Source: Klenkia brasiliensis
GTDB taxonomy: Bacteria; Actinomycetota; Actinomycetes; Mycobacteriales; Geodermatophilaceae
Assembly (NCBI RefSeq): GCF_900100695.1
Contig: NZ_FNCF01000001.1
Coordinates: 774,060-838,059, forward strand
Length of the DNA stretch: 64,000 nt
Direction of reading: 5' to 3'
Below are positions 10,868 through 20,000 of the stretch, one piece after another (the stretch's first letter is position 1; each line of letters begins with the position of its first letter). The position numbers were made by a program, and so were the translations under genes. The notes under the pieces were generated by a model. The model searched no databases, was not told where the DNA came from, and saw only the letters and a program-made list of their open reading frames with translations.

Positions 10868-11455
10868 GTGGACGCAGTCTTCTACAGCACCGTGCTCAGC
10901 TTCGGTGTCATCTTCGTCGCCGAGCTCGGTGACAAGTCCCAGCTCATGGCGCTCACGTTCGCCACCCGCTACAAGATCGTGCCGACCCTCATCGGCATCA
11001 CGGTCGCCACCGCGGTCGTGCACCTGGCCTCGGTGGGCATCGGCTACGGCCTGGGCGTCTCGCTGCCCACCGCCTGGATCAGCCTGGTGGCCGCGCTGGC
11101 CTTCATCGCGTTCGGCTTCTGGACGCTGCGCGGCGACGAGCTCAGCGACGACGAGAGGGACAAGGTCAACCGGACCACGAAGTCGGCGATCATCGCCGTC
11201 GGCACGGCCTTCTTCCTCGCCGAGCTGGGCGACAAGACCATGCTCGCGACCATCACGCTGGCCACCGACCACGGCTGGTTCGGCACCTGGCTGGGCTCGA
11301 CGCTGGGCATGGTCGCCGCGGACGCGCTGGCCATCGTGGTCGGCCGCTGGCTGGGCAAGAGCCTGCCGGAGAAGACCATCAAGTACGGCGCCGCGGCGCT
11401 GTTCTTCCTCTTCGGCGCCTGGCTGCTGATCGAGGCCATCACCGAGCTGACCTGA
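10868..11455 (+). CDS. TMEM165/GDT1 (UPF0016) family membrane protein, probable Mn2+ exporter
   Basis: This 195-residue integral membrane protein has about six hydrophobic segments in two repeats. Each repeat carries the family signature E-x-G-D-K-S/T: ELGDKSQ (about residues 18-24) and ELGDKTM (about 119-125). The acidic residues line the cation path. Bacterial members export manganese and protect against its excess. A short cytosolic acidic loop (RGDELSDDERDK) separates the halves. GTG 10868 follows an AGAGAGG box. The upstream manganese-riboswitch candidate supports the substrate assignment. The stop sits inside a terminator hairpin. Confidence 0.92.
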   Translation: MDAVFYSTVLSFGVIFVAELGDKSQLMALTFATRYKIVPTLIGITVATAVVHLASVGIGYGLGVSLPTAWISLVAALAFIAFGFWTLRGDELSDDERDKVNRTTKSAIIAVGTAFFLAELGDKTMLATITLATDHGWFGTWLGSTLGMVAADALAIVVGRWLGKSLPEKTIKYGAAALFFLFGAWLLIEAITELT

Positions 11456-11479
11456 TGCCCGGCGGCGCGCCGGGCATCA
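11453..11479. terminator. Bidirectional terminator holding both stop codons
   Basis: TGATGCCCGGC (11453-11463) and GCCGGGCATCA (11469-11479) form an 11-bp stem with a 5-nt loop. The stop codon of the GDT1 gene begins the left arm and the stop of the convergent SRPBCC gene ends the right arm. One hairpin can therefore end both transcripts. Confidence 0.75.
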
Positions 11480-11917
11480 GGGCTCGGTGCGCCGCTCGGC
11501 CATGGCGGCCAGCCGCTCCAGCGCCTCGACGTTGCGCCGGCGCAGCACCGCCTCCGAGACCGGGTTGTGCACCCACTTGCCGGGGCCGCTGACCGGTTCC
11601 TCGGTCATGGTGACCCGGGTGCCGCCGTCCTCGCTGCGCAGGTCCAGCTGCACCCGGGCCTCGCCCAGCGGCCAGCCCTTGGCCAGCAGCACCAGCTTGC
11701 TGGCGGGCTGGGAGACCTCGACGCGGGCCTCGTCGTCCAGCGTCAGCGGCCAGCTGCCCTGGCTGTGGTGCAGCACCGCCCCGGCCGCGGGCCAGACCGC
11801 GTCGACCGCGCGCATGTGCGAGGCGCCGACCACCCAGTTGCTGTAGGACCAGCCGTCGGCGAGCACGTCCCAGACGGCGGTGGGCGGGGCGTCGACGTGC
11901 CGCGAGACGGTGGCCAT
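11477..11917 (-). CDS. SRPBCC-family protein (START-like ligand-binding fold)
   Basis: This 146-residue protein has the helix-grip fold pattern of the SRPBCC/polyketide-cyclase family: VSRHVDAPPTAVWDVLADGWSYSNWV at the start, alternating beta strands in the middle, and a long C-terminal helix (NVEALERLAAMAE). Such proteins bind a hydrophobic ligand; the ligand here is unknown. ATG 11917 is preceded by CACGAT and a short gap, consistent with its own leaderless promoter. Upstream the same frame stays open into the remnant of a second SRPBCC gene, so the two may once have been separate coupled genes or a two-domain protein. Confidence 0.8.
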   Translation of the reverse strand: MATVSRHVDAPPTAVWDVLADGWSYSNWVVGASHMRAVDAVWPAAGAVLHHSQGSWPLTLDDEARVEVSQPASKLVLLAKGWPLGEARVQLDLRSEDGGTRVTMTEEPVSGPGKWVHNPVSEAVLRRRNVEALERLAAMAERRTEP

Positions 11918-12474
11918 CGGCCCATCGTGTCGCGGCCGGATCGGTTCCGCACCGGCAGCGGCGCTTGCGCTGGTGAGCCGTTCCCGCATCCCGACGGCCA
12001 GGCCCGCGACGGTCAACCGGTCGGCCGCGCCACCCAGCACGCGGGCCAGGCGCTCGTGCCGGACCCCGGCCAGCCGCAGCCGCAGCTGCACCCGGGTGCC
12101 GCTGCCCCGCTCGTGCAGCACGATGGCCCAGCTCAGCCGGACGTGGTCGCGGACCGACCGGTGCACGAGCACGTGCGGCGGGGTCATCTCGTGCGCGGTG
12201 AAGGTGGCGTGCCGGCCGCCCCAGTCGGGGATGGTGTCGCCCACCCGCAGGCCGGCGAGCGCGGGGTCCAGGTGCCGCAGGCCGCGGCGGGCGCGCGGGG
12301 TGAGGGCATCGACCCACCTCGGGAGGTAGTAGCCAGCTGCACGAACCACGGCCAGACGTCGGCCGGCGGCGCGGGCAGGTCGAAGGCGGTGTCCATCGCG
12401 ATGGTGGCGTCGGGGACGACGTCGTCCCCGGGCAGCACGGCGGCGCGCTCGGCGGCCGACGGGCGGGTGCTCAC
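11918..12474 (-). pseudogene. Frameshifted SRPBCC-family gene behind nadE
   Basis: A frame starts at GTG 12474, overlapping the nadE stop (GTGA), and reads VSTRPSAAERAAVLPGDD, later DVWPWFVQL. It then loses sense near 12334. The continuation is in another frame: AGYYLPRWVDALTPR, VGDTIPDWGGRHATF and SWAIVLHERGSGT, as in full-length actinobacterial SRPBCC proteins. The expected residues between FVQL and AGYY (roughly a Gly-Lys-x-Arg stretch) are missing, so a small deletion broke the frame. The second frame runs without a stop into the next SRPBCC gene. A sequencing or assembly error is the alternative. Confidence 0.6.
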
Positions 12475-14495
12475 CCCGGCACGTTCGCGCGCAGCTCGGC
12501 CAGCCACAGCGCGGCCGAGCCGTCCGAGGGCGCCCGCCAGTCACCGCGCGGGGACAGCGACCCGCCGGCGCTCACCTTGGGCCCGTTGGGCATCGCCGAG
12601 CGCTTGAACTGGCTGAACCCGAAGAAGCGCTGGCAGAACACCTCGAGCCAGTGCCGGATCTCGGGCAGGTCGTAGGCGGTGCGCTTGGCCTCGGGGTAGG
12701 CGTGCGGCCAGTCCCCGGCGCCGGCGTCCCGCCAGGCGTGCCAGGCGAGGAAGGCGATCTTGGAGGGCCGGAAGCCGTAGCGCAGCACGTGGAAGAGGGT
12801 GAAGTCCTGCAGCGCGTAGGGGCCGACGCTGGCCTCGGTCGACTGCGCGGTCTCCCCCGGCACCAGCTCGGGGCTGATCTCGGTGTCCACGATCGACTGC
12901 AGCGTCGCGCCGACCTCCTCGTCGAACTGGCCGGTGGCGATGACCCAGCGGATGAGGTGCTGGATGAAGGTCTTCGGGATGCCGCCGTTGACGTTGTAGT
13001 GGCTCATCTGGTCACCGACCCCGTAGGTCGACCAGCCCAGGGCCAGCTCGCTGAGGTCGCCGGTGCCCAGCACGATGCCGCCGCGCTGGTTGGCGATCCG
13101 GAACAGGTAGTCGGTGCGCAGGCCGGCCTGCACGTTCTCGAAGGTGACGTCGTAGACCGGCTCGCCGGCACCCGCGGGGTGGCCCATCTCCTGCAGCATG
13201 AGCCGCGCGGTGGGCTGGATGTCCAGCTCGGCGGCGGTGACCCCCAGGGCGCGCATGAGCGCCCAGGCGTTGCCCTTGGTGTGGTCGCTGGTGGCGAACC
13301 CCGGCATGGTGAAGGCCAGGATGTCGCTGCGGGGGCGACCGGCCCGGTCCATGACCTGGGCGGCGACGATGAGCGCGTGGGTGGAGTCCAGCCCGCCGCT
13401 GACCCCGATGACGACCTTCGGGTCGCCGATCGCGGCCAGCCGCTGGGCCAGGCCCGCGACCTGGATGTTGTAGGCCTCGTAGCAGTCCTGCTCGAGGCGG
13501 GCGTCGTCGCTGGGCACGAACGGGAAGCGCTCGAGCTCCCGGCGCAGGCCGAGGTCGCCCTCCGGCGGGTCGAGGGTGAACTCGACGGTGCGGACCGACG
13601 GCGCGACGTGCCGGCGGTTGTCGTCGAAGGTGCCCATCCGGGCGCGCTCCTGGCGGAGCAGGTCCAGGTCGACGTCGGCGACGGCGCGGCGGTCGCCGTC
13701 GGGGAAGCGGTCGGTCTCGGCGAGCAGGACGCCGTTCTCGTAGACCAGGGTCTGGCCGTCCCAGGACAGGTCGGTGGTCGACTCGCCCTCGCCGGCGGCG
13801 GCGTAGACGTAGGCGGCCAGGCACCGGCTGGACGCCGACCGCACCAGCAGCCGGCGGTCCTCGGCCCGGCCCACGGTGATCGGCGAGCCGGAGAGGTTGA
13901 CCAGCACCGTCGCCCCGGCGAGGGCGGCCTCGGCGCTGGGCGGGACGGGCACCCACATGTCCTCGCAGACCTCGGCGTGCAGCACCAGGCCCGGGACGTC
14001 GGTGGCGGTGAAGAGCAGGTCGGGGCCGAAGGGGACGTCGTCCCCGCCGATGCGGATCGCGCTGCCGGCCTGGTCGTCGCCGGGGGCCAGCTGGCGGCGC
14101 TCGTAGAACTCGCGGTAGGTCGGCAGGTAGGACTTGGGGGCGACGCCGAGCACCCGGCCGCGGTGCACCACGACGGCGCAGTTGTAGACGCGGTTGCGGT
14201 GCCGGAGGGGGGCGCCGACCACCAGCACCGGCAGCAGGTCGCGGCTGCCCTCGACCACCTGGGCCAGCGCGGTCTCGACGGCGTCCAGGAGCGGGTCCTG
14301 CAGCAGCAGGTCCTCGACGGAGTAGCCGGACAGGGTCAGCTCGGGGAAGACCGCGACCGCCACGCCGTCCTCGGCGCAGGCCCGGGCCTGGCGGAGGACG
14401 GCGTCGGCGTTGGCCGGCGGGTCGGCGAGCGCGGTGCGCTGGGTGCAGGCCGCCACCCGCGCGAACCCGTGCCGGTAGACCGAGGTGAACCCCAT
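12471..14495 (-). CDS. nadE: Glutamine-dependent NAD+ synthetase
   Basis: This enzyme makes NAD+ from nicotinate adenine dinucleotide, ATP and glutamine-derived ammonia, the last step of NAD synthesis. The 674-residue protein has an N-terminal nitrilase-type glutaminase with the catalytic triad visible as Glu in FPELTLSGYS, Lys in PKSYLPTYREFYERR and Cys in EVCEDMWVP (about residues 50-180). The C-terminal synthetase domain has the PP-loop VSGGLDSTHA (about 370). Length fits the mycobacterial-type two-domain form. The stop overlaps the start of the SRPBCC relic. The ATG at 14495 gives the usual GFTSVYRHGFARVAACT start. Confidence 0.95.
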   Translation of the reverse strand: MGFTSVYRHGFARVAACTQRTALADPPANADAVLRQARACAEDGVAVAVFPELTLSGYSVEDLLLQDPLLDAVETALAQVVEGSRDLLPVLVVGAPLRHRNRVYNCAVVVHRGRVLGVAPKSYLPTYREFYERRQLAPGDDQAGSAIRIGGDDVPFGPDLLFTATDVPGLVLHAEVCEDMWVPVPPSAEAALAGATVLVNLSGSPITVGRAEDRRLLVRSASSRCLAAYVYAAAGEGESTTDLSWDGQTLVYENGVLLAETDRFPDGDRRAVADVDLDLLRQERARMGTFDDNRRHVAPSVRTVEFTLDPPEGDLGLRRELERFPFVPSDDARLEQDCYEAYNIQVAGLAQRLAAIGDPKVVIGVSGGLDSTHALIVAAQVMDRAGRPRSDILAFTMPGFATSDHTKGNAWALMRALGVTAAELDIQPTARLMLQEMGHPAGAGEPVYDVTFENVQAGLRTDYLFRIANQRGGIVLGTGDLSELALGWSTYGVGDQMSHYNVNGGIPKTFIQHLIRWVIATGQFDEEVGATLQSIVDTEISPELVPGETAQSTEASVGPYALQDFTLFHVLRYGFRPSKIAFLAWHAWRDAGAGDWPHAYPEAKRTAYDLPEIRHWLEVFCQRFFGFSQFKRSAMPNGPKVSAGGSLSPRGDWRAPSDGSAALWLAELRANVPG

Positions 14496-14553
14496 GGTGA
14501 TCAGTGTCGCGCGCCCGGGCCCCCGCCGTCGGCCGCCCTCCCCCGGCCGGGTG

Positions 14554-15246
14554 TCAGAACGGTGCGGTGCCCGCGCGGTCGGTGAACGTGCCGGTCGGGC
14601 CGTCGGCACCCTGCAGGGCCAGCGCGACGACGGCGTCGGTGCCCTCGGTGACCGTCTGGGTGCCGCTGTTGCCGTTCAGGTCGGTGGCCGTGTAGCCCGG
14701 GTCCGCGGCGTTCACCCGGATGCCGGGGAGGGCCCTGGCGTACTGCACGGTCAGCATGGTCAGTGCGGACTTCGACGCGCAGTACAGCGGCGCGACCACG
14801 GTGGACTCGATGCGGTCGCCGTCGTGCACGGCACCGAAGGAGCCCAGCCCGCTGGTCACGTTGATGATCGCGGGGGCGGCCGAGGCGCGCAGCAGCGGCA
14901 GGAAGGCGGTCGTCGTCCGGACCGCGCCGGCGACGTTGGTGTCCAGGACGGCGAGCGCGTCGGCGCCGGTGAGGTCGGCCGGGTCCGCGTGGCTGCCCGT
15001 GATGCCGGCGTTGTTCACCAGGACGTCGAGCCCGCCCAGCGCGCCGACGGTGGCCGCCGCGGCCGCGACGGAGGCGTCGTCGGTGACGTCGAGCTGGACG
15101 AAGCGGGCGCCGAGCTCGTCGGCGGCCTGCCGGCCGCGGGGCTCGTCGCGGGCGCCGATCCACACGGTGTGGCCCTCGGCGAGGAGGCGGCGGGCGGTCT
15201 CGCGACCCAGGCCCTTGTTGCCGCCGGTGATCAGTGTCGTGGTCAT
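14554..15246 (-). CDS. Short-chain dehydrogenase/reductase (SDR family)
   Basis: The 230-residue protein is a classical SDR oxidoreductase with the Rossmann loop TGGNKGLG (about residues 7-14), a basic residue region (GARDEPRG) that favours NADP(H), the NNAG motif (about 82-85) and the active-site YCASK (about 155-159). The substrate is unknown. It is divergent from an MmyB-type regulator 103 bp away. That arrangement is recurrent in actinobacteria, where the regulator is thought to control the neighbouring SDR gene. Confidence 0.9.
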   Translation of the reverse strand: MTTTLITGGNKGLGRETARRLLAEGHTVWIGARDEPRGRQAADELGARFVQLDVTDDASVAAAAATVGALGGLDVLVNNAGITGSHADPADLTGADALAVLDTNVAGAVRTTTAFLPLLRASAAPAIINVTSGLGSFGAVHDGDRIESTVVAPLYCASKSALTMLTVQYARALPGIRVNAADPGYTATDLNGNSGTQTVTEGTDAVVALALQGADGPTGTFTDRAGTAPF

Positions 15247-15291
15247 GCCGGCCACTGTGCGCCGGGTGGCGGGGTCGGCGCGTGGCCCGGC

Positions 15292-15321
15292 ACAGCCTGT
15301 GGAGTGCCGGTACCAGGCTGT
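15292..15321. promoter_or_regulatory. Candidate operator between the SDR and regulator genes
   Basis: ACAGCCTG (15292-15299) and CAGGCTGT (15314-15321) are exact inverted repeats with a 14-nt spacer. Their centres are 22 bp apart, about two helical turns, as expected for a dimeric regulator. The site lies in the 103-bp divergent intergenic region, upstream of the GACACT hexamer (15338-15343) that would drive the regulator gene. Confidence 0.5.
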
Positions 15322-15349
15322 CGGGTGCGGGCGGGACGACACTGGGGGC

Positions 15350-16201
15350 GTGACGGACCACGGTGAGCTCGGGTCGCTGCTGCGGTCCTGGCGGGACCGG
15401 CTGTCCCCCGCCGACGTGGGGACGGCGACCGGGGGCGTGCGGCGGGCCGCCGGGCTGCGGCGGGAGGAGCTGGCGGCGCTGGCCGGGGTGAGCGTGGACT
15501 ACGTCGTCCGGCTGGAGCAGGGCCGCGCCCGGACGCCGTCCGCGCAGGTGGTGGCGGCGCTGGGCCGCGCGCTGCAGCTGGACCGGGCCGAGCGGGACCA
15601 CCTGTACTCCCTCGCCGGGCTGCGGCCGCCCGGGGACGCCCTGGTGAGCACGCACGTGCCGGCCGGGGTGCAGCGGATGGTGACGCGGATGGGCGACAAC
15701 CCCATCGCGGTGTTCACGGCGAGCTGGGACATCCTGCTGTGGAGCCCCACCTGGGCGGCGCTGTTCGGGCAGCCGGCCGGGCGCACCGCGTGGGAGCGGA
15801 ACCTGGTCGTGCAGACCTTCCACGAGGACCGGTTCGCCGAGGAGCGGATCGGCCGCGCGGTCCACACCGACGGCGGGGCGGGGTTCCGGGAGTCGCTGGT
15901 CGCGGGCCTGCGCCGGGCCCAGGGCCGCCACCCCGAGGACCCGGGGCTGCGGGCGCTGATCGGCCGGCTGCAGGACAGCAGCGCCGAGTTCGCCCGGCTG
16001 TGGCGCACCGGCGTGGTCGGCGAGCACCTGTCCCAGCGCAAGGTGGTCGAGCACCCGACGGTCGGCCGGCTGGAGGTCGACTGCGACGTGTTCACCGTCA
16101 GCGGGTCGGAGCTGCAGATCGTGGCCATGACCGTGCCCGCCGGGTCCCCCGCCGCCGAGAAGCTCGACTTCCTCCGCGTCACCGCAGCCGCCGCCGTCTG
16201 A
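15350..16201 (+). CDS. HTH regulator with MmyB-like ligand-binding domain
   Basis: This 283-residue protein has an N-terminal XRE-type helix-turn-helix (about residues 30-85, LRREELAALAGVSVDYVVRLEQGR) and a C-terminal MmyB-like PAS-type domain (about 100-275, with NPIAVFTASWDILLWSPTWAALFG and TVGRLEVDCDVFTVSGSELQIV). Family members bind fatty-acid-like ligands and often sit divergent to an SDR gene, as here. GTG 15350 is preceded by GACACT and a 6-nt gap, so the mRNA is probably leaderless. It probably controls the SDR gene and itself through the inverted repeat between them. Confidence 0.88.
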   Translation: MTDHGELGSLLRSWRDRLSPADVGTATGGVRRAAGLRREELAALAGVSVDYVVRLEQGRARTPSAQVVAALGRALQLDRAERDHLYSLAGLRPPGDALVSTHVPAGVQRMVTRMGDNPIAVFTASWDILLWSPTWAALFGQPAGRTAWERNLVVQTFHEDRFAEERIGRAVHTDGGAGFRESLVAGLRRAQGRHPEDPGLRALIGRLQDSSAEFARLWRTGVVGEHLSQRKVVEHPTVGRLEVDCDVFTVSGSELQIVAMTVPAGSPAAEKLDFLRVTAAAAV

Positions 16202-16544
16202 CGGCCCGCGCGGGGTTCCGGGGTGCCACGACCGCGAGGCTCACCGACCTCGGCACCAACGCACGGGACCGCCGGTCGCTGGCTGACCGGTGGGTGGTGC
16301 GCGGTGGCGGGCCTCGTCCAGCACGGCGAGGTGGTGCAGGAGGACGACGGGGCCGCCGACGGCAGGGCACTCGACGCCCACAGGCGCCGTCGAGCCGGAC
16401 ATCGCACCCACCCGGAGATCACGATCCCACGCCCCGCGCCGACCACCTGGACCGGTGTCGGCATCGGCCAGGATCCGGAACAATGCCTGCTCAGGAGCTC
16501 GTTCGGGGCCCGGAACTGTCGTACCCCTCTGGTCGAATGGGTCC
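16202..16544. other. Intergenic region with no convincing gene
   Basis: These 343 bases lie between the MmyB-type regulator and the HNH gene. Open frames exist on both strands, including a minus-strand frame that crosses the HNH start, but none shows a recognisable fold or a good start. The last part (about 16518-16544) is TGTCGTACCCCTCTGG followed by TCGAATGG just before ATG 16545. It resembles what I remember upstream of other DUF222/HNH genes and may be their promoter. Confidence 0.5.
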
Positions 16545-18209
16545 ATGACGGCGACGGCGCAGCGGTTCTGGGTGGAGATCACCCCGCGCCTCGCCGTGGA
16601 CCGCGCGGGGGGTCCGACGGTGCTGCCGCGGTTGACCGGCCTCGCCGCAGCCGCCGGCCTCGCGGGCGCCGCCCTGGACGACGAGCTCGCCTCGGTGCAC
16701 CGCCAGATGGCGGCGCTGGCCGCCTACCGGGCCGGGCTCGTCGAGCGCAAGGCCACCCTCGGCGCCCGGCAGCCGTTGCCGTTCGCGCCCGGGGCCCGCA
16801 CCGACACCCGTCCCGAGGCCGACGGCGACCTCGACCCGTCGCTGCAGGCCGCCGACGACTTCCTGCCCGAGGAGGTCGCGGTCCTGCTGCGCATGTCGGT
16901 GCCCTCGGCCCGCTACCTGGTCGACGACGACCTGGTGCTGGTCCGCCAGCTGCCCGCGGTGTGGCACGCGCTGGCCGACGGCCGCATCGACGAGACCCGG
17001 GCCAAGGTGCTGGTGCGGGCACTGCGCTACCAGGCCGCGTCCTGGGGCGGCCCGGTCGACGACGCAGTGGTCGACGAGGTCGCAGCACGCGGGGTGGAGT
17101 GGGCAGCGGCCGGGTGCCCGCCGACCACGCTGCGCGAGCGCGTCGACGCCGCCCTGGTCGCTGCCGACCCCGAGGCCGCCGACCGGCGCAGGAACCTCCG
17201 CAAGCGGGAGGCCGACGTCCGGGTGCAGGGCACCGGTGACGGCCTGGCCGACCTGCGCGCGACCCACCTCGACGCCGCTGACGCCGCGCTGGTCAAGGCC
17301 CAGCTCGACGCCTTCGTCCGCAGGCTCCAGGCCGAGGGCGACGACCGCCCGGCCGGCCAGATCCGCACCGCGCTCGTCGTCACCCTGCTGACCCGGCCGT
17401 GGGAGGCGCTCGACCCGGCCATCGCGCACCTGACCATCAACGCCGACCTCGCCGACCTACTCGTCCCCGGCATCGGCGACCTGCTCGCCGACGCCGACGC
17501 CGAGGCCACAACCGCTGACGCCGATCCGTCCCCCACTGACGAGGGGACGGGTGTGCCCGGAGGCGGGGACGACGGGACACCTGCGCCCGGAGCCCGCCAG
17601 GGAGCAGATGTGCCCGGCGGTGCGCAGGTGGGGGACGTGGGTGGGCTGCCGGTGTCGCCGGCCGCGGTGCGGGAGCTGCTGCGGCGCATCGACGCCCTGG
17701 GTCTCACGCACCCCGACGGCGGGGAGCTGGCCTTCACCGTCACCGGCGAGCACGGCCGCCTGCTCGCCGTCGCCACCCCGGAGGAGCTCCTCGCCGCCGC
17801 CCGCGCCGGCCGAGGCGTCGGCCCACCACCACCGGCCGCCGGTTACGCCCCCACCGCCGCCCAGTACCGCCACCTCCGCGCCCGCGACCGGCACTGCCGC
17901 TTCCCCGGGTGCCGCCAGGTCGCGCTGCGCACCGACGCCGACCACGTCGTCCCCTACGACCACCGTGACCCGGCGGCCGGTGGGCGTACCTGCGTGCGCA
18001 ACCTGGTGCTGCTCTGCCGGCGGCACCACCGGCTGAAGACCTTCGCGCCCGGCTGGCGCTTCGCCCTCGACCCCGACGGCACCCTGCACGTCACCACGCC
18101 CGGTGGCAGCACCCTGGTCACCCAGCCACCGGGCGAGGGCGACGTCCTCGACCTCGGGCACCCACCACCGCCACCGCACGACCCGGTCGCGGACCCCGCC
18201 CCGTTCTGA
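16545..18209 (+). CDS. DUF222 / HNH endonuclease signature protein (13E12 family)
   Basis: The 554-residue protein has an N-terminal DUF222 region (about residues 60-300, with ARYLVDDDLVLVRQLPAVWHALADG). A variable acidic Pro/Gly/Thr linker follows (about 315-375). The C-terminal HNH nuclease reads RDRHCRFPGCRQ, TDADHVVPYD and LVLLCRRHHRLKT (about 448-500). These genes are multi-copy in actinobacteria and are often linked with repeats or recombination, but their job is not established. All HNH residues look intact. The linker contains repeated GTGVPGGG/GADVPGG-like units. A C-terminal Pro/His-rich tail follows the nuclease. Confidence 0.88.
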   Translation: MTATAQRFWVEITPRLAVDRAGGPTVLPRLTGLAAAAGLAGAALDDELASVHRQMAALAAYRAGLVERKATLGARQPLPFAPGARTDTRPEADGDLDPSLQAADDFLPEEVAVLLRMSVPSARYLVDDDLVLVRQLPAVWHALADGRIDETRAKVLVRALRYQAASWGGPVDDAVVDEVAARGVEWAAAGCPPTTLRERVDAALVAADPEAADRRRNLRKREADVRVQGTGDGLADLRATHLDAADAALVKAQLDAFVRRLQAEGDDRPAGQIRTALVVTLLTRPWEALDPAIAHLTINADLADLLVPGIGDLLADADAEATTADADPSPTDEGTGVPGGGDDGTPAPGARQGADVPGGAQVGDVGGLPVSPAAVRELLRRIDALGLTHPDGGELAFTVTGEHGRLLAVATPEELLAAARAGRGVGPPPPAAGYAPTAAQYRHLRARDRHCRFPGCRQVALRTDADHVVPYDHRDPAAGGRTCVRNLVLLCRRHHRLKTFAPGWRFALDPDGTLHVTTPGGSTLVTQPPGEGDVLDLGHPPPPPHDPVADPAPF

Positions 18210-18298
18210 GCTGCACTGCGCCCCGGCGTCGACGGCTGACGTCTCCCGCAGGGGCCCGCTCGCCGGGGGGCCCACGCGCGTCGCTAGTTTCGGCGCCC

Positions 18299-19099
18299 GT
18301 GCGCATCGTCAGCCTGAACGCCTGGTGCGGGGTCGAGCTGGACGCGCTGCTCGCCTGGCTCCCCGCCGTCGGGGCCGACGTGCTGTGCCTGCAGGAGGTC
18401 ACCAGTTCGTCGACGCACCACGGCTGGGTGACCTACGCCGACGGCGACCGCACCCTGCGCCAGCGCTCCGACCTCCTCGCCGACGTCCGCGCCGTGCTGC
18501 CCGGCCACGAGGCGCACTTCGTCACCTTCGACACCGGGCCGGTGGTCGGCGAGGACGGCACCCGGCACCGCCAGCTGTTCGGCGAGGCCGTGTTCGTCCG
18601 CCACGGGCTGCCGGTGGTCGGCCTCGGCGCGGAGCACGTCGTCGGCGACTTCGCCGCGCACGACGAGTGGCCGCCCGAGGGCCGGCCGCGCCTCGCGCAG
18701 GCCGTGCGCGTCGTCGACCCGCACGGCGGCCGGCCCGTCGTCGTGGTGCACACCCACGGCGTCCGCGAGCGCAGCGGCAAGGGCGACACCGGTCTCCGAC
18801 GGTCGCAGGCGGAGCGCCTCGCCGAGGTCGTCGAGCGGGTCCGCCGTCCCGGCGACCTGGTCGTCCTGGTGGGCGACCTCAACCTGCTGCCGGACTCGGA
18901 GACCTTCGACGTGCTGGCCGGCATCGGGCTGCGCGACCTCGTCGGCACCGCCGACACCCGCACCCACCTCTACGCCAAGGCGGTGCGGCACGCCAGCTAC
19001 GCGCTCGTCTCCGACGTCGACGCGGTCCGCCGCTTCGAGGTGGTCGCTGCGCCGGTCGTCTCCGACCACCGGCCCCTGGTGCTCGACCTCGAGGGCTGA
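18299..19099 (+). CDS. Endonuclease/exonuclease/phosphatase family protein
   Basis: The 266-residue protein belongs to the EEP (DNase I-like) superfamily. Visible motifs are the N-terminal RIVSLNAW, the metal-binding LQEV (about residues 30-33), the GDLNLLPDS motif (about 195-203) and the terminal [10 protein letters not shown] (about 250-260). The substrate could be nucleic acid, a phospho-sugar or a phospholipid; the sequence does not decide. There is no signal peptide. TAGTTT lies 8 nt before GTG 18299, fitting a leaderless start. Confidence 0.85.
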   Translation: MRIVSLNAWCGVELDALLAWLPAVGADVLCLQEVTSSSTHHGWVTYADGDRTLRQRSDLLADVRAVLPGHEAHFVTFDTGPVVGEDGTRHRQLFGEAVFVRHGLPVVGLGAEHVVGDFAAHDEWPPEGRPRLAQAVRVVDPHGGRPVVVVHTHGVRERSGKGDTGLRRSQAERLAEVVERVRRPGDLVVLVGDLNLLPDSETFDVLAGIGLRDLVGTADTRTHLYAKAVRHASYALVSDVDAVRRFEVVAAPVVSDHRPLVLDLEG

Positions 19100-19130
19100 G
19101 CCCGGCCACCGGGGGGTGCACGATGCGGGG

Positions 19131-20000
19131 ATGAGCGAGCACGCGGGCGAGCGCCCGCTCGAGGCCGGCATCCGCACCGACCTGCGCGACACCATGACCT
19201 ACGGCGGCTACCTCGACCTGGACCGCCTGCTGTCCGCGCAGCACCCGGTCAGCCGGCCCGAGCACCACGACGAGCTGCTGTTCATCATCCAGCACCAGAC
19301 CACCGAGCTGTGGTTCAAGCTGGTCCTGCACGAGCTGCGCGCGGTCCGCGACCAGCTCGACGCCGACGACCCCGCCCGCGCGCGCAAGGGCCTGGCCCGG
19401 GTCAAGCACATCTTCCGGACCCTCGCCGAGCAGTGGTCGGTGCTGGCCACCCTCACGCCGAGCGAGTACGCCGAGTTCCGCGGCGCGCTGGGCAGCTCCT
19501 CGGGCTTCCAGTCCCACCAGTACCGCGCCGTCGAGTTCATCCTCGGCAACAAGAACGCCGCGATGCTGACGGTCTTCGAGGCCGACCCCGCCGCCCGCGC
19601 CGTGCTGGCCGAGCTGCTGGGCACCCCCACCGTCTACGACGCCTTCCTCGCCCACCTCGCCCGCGCGGGCCACGCCGTCCCCGAGGAGCTGCTGCACCGC
19701 GACGTCACGGCGGCCTGGACCTTCTCCCCCGAGCTGGTCCCGGTGATCCGCCGGGTCTACGACGACACCGACGCGCACTGGGACGCCTACGCCACCTGCG
19801 AGGACCTCGTCGACATCGAGGACGCCTTCCAGTTCTGGCGCTTCCGCCACCTGCGCACCGTGCAGCGCACCATCGGCTCCACCACCGGCACCGGCGGCTC
19901 CTCGGGCGCGGCGTTCCTCCGCCGCGCGCTCGACCTCACCTTCTTCCCCGAGCTCTACGAGGTCCGCACCGGCATCGGCGCCGGCGCTACTGGTCGGTGA
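19131..20000 (+). CDS. kynA: Tryptophan 2,3-dioxygenase
   Basis: This heme enzyme opens the indole ring of L-tryptophan to N-formylkynurenine, the first step of the kynurenine route. The 289-residue protein carries [27 protein letters not shown] (about residues 46-59), and [14 protein letters not shown] (about 124-137), all diagnostic. [12 protein letters not shown] loop is near the C-terminus (about 249-259). No kynurenine formamidase or kynureninase gene is adjacent. CACGAT and a 6-nt gap precede ATG 19131. The gene converges on helD and the coding ends overlap by 14 bp. Confidence 0.95.
   Translation: MSEHAGERPLEAGIRTDLRDTMTYGGYLDLDRLLSAQHPVSRPEHHDELLFIIQHQTTELWFKLVLHELRAVRDQLDADDPARARKGLARVKHIFRTLAEQWSVLATLTPSEYAEFRGALGSSSGFQSHQYRAVEFILGNKNAAMLTVFEADPAARAVLAELLGTPTVYDAFLAHLARAGHAVPEELLHRDVTAAWTFSPELVPVIRRVYDDTDAHWDAYATCEDLVDIEDAFQFWRFRHLRTVQRTIGSTTGTGGSSGAAFLRRALDLTFFPELYEVRTGIGAGATGR

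Noticed and set aside
16241-16582. Minus-strand 113-codon ORF in the gap before the HNH gene
   Set aside because: It has no known fold, poor start context and overlaps the HNH start; the composition is not protein-like.
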